Assembly: GCA_002720125.1 (NCBI GenBank)
Contig: PBGQ01000001.1
Span: 1-5,471, forward strand
Direction: 5' to 3'
DNA from: Rickettsiales bacterium
GTDB taxonomy: Bacteria > Pseudomonadota > Alphaproteobacteria > TMED109
DNA: 5,471 nucleotides
A program made the translations under genes and the position numbers. Under the pieces are notes generated by a model. It saw nothing but the letters and a program-made list of their open reading frames with translations, was not told the DNA's origin and did no database searches. Positions within the stretch are counted from its first letter, which is position 1. The number at the start of each line of letters is the position of its first letter. Below, in pieces: positions 5,470-5,471 of the stretch.

Positions 5470-5471
5470 AA

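Noticed and set aside
1..5471. CRISPR array, tRNA/rRNA, transposase, integrase, toxin-antitoxin or defence system
   Set aside because: No regularly spaced repeats, no cloverleaf-like sequence with CCA end, and no recognisable mobile or defence protein motif was found on reading both strands.

Overview
The window is a strongly AT-rich piece of a bacterial chromosome with short intergenic gaps, few Shine-Dalgarno sequences and compact genes. The exported proteins and the outer-membrane lipoprotein indicate a Gram-negative cell. The low GC, the small secreted Cys-containing proteins and the photolyase of a type common in alphaproteobacteria suggest a streamlined marine alphaproteobacterium (SAR11-like or a neighbouring AT-rich lineage). 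This placement is inferred from style and is not proven by any marker gene.

Layout. The left edge (1-126) holds the last 41 codons of an unidentified forward gene whose GC (about 40% by hand count) is clearly above that of its neighbours. A convergent gap follows, with a nested inverted repeat. Next come two divergently transcribed genes for small exported proteins (269-736 reverse, 809-1300 forward). By eye they are distant paralogues sharing a G-x-x-x-D-x-x-G-x-[WY]-G-K motif, an R-E-(x)-S-D-x-D-x-G motif and a C-terminal Cys pair. A reverse gene for an AMP-forming acyl-CoA ligase of the CaiC-like type (1329-2894) converges on the second of these and has a good sigma70-type promoter (2921-2949).

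The 225-base gap upstream of the ligase contains that promoter and a 26-codon forward fragment that looks like the amino end of a glyoxalase/VOC protein (2975-3055). It also has an inverted repeat that abuts the GTG start of the next gene. The right half is a forward run of three genes: a small exported protein with two Cys (3120-3359), a SlyB/17-kDa-antigen-like glycine-zipper lipoprotein with a TTG start and a good Shine-Dalgarno (3452-3940), and, 6 bases later, a full-length cryptochrome/photolyase-family flavoprotein (3947-5452). The last two are probably co-transcribed, which would join an envelope lipoprotein with light-driven DNA repair.

No RNA gene, CRISPR array, transposase, prophage gene or clearly new multi-gene system is visible. 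The points most worth following are the divergent secreted paralogues with coordinated loss of one Cys pair, the photolyase with a non-canonical tryptophan chain and a clamp-motif-like tail, the VOC remnant, and the start-site-proximal secondary structures.
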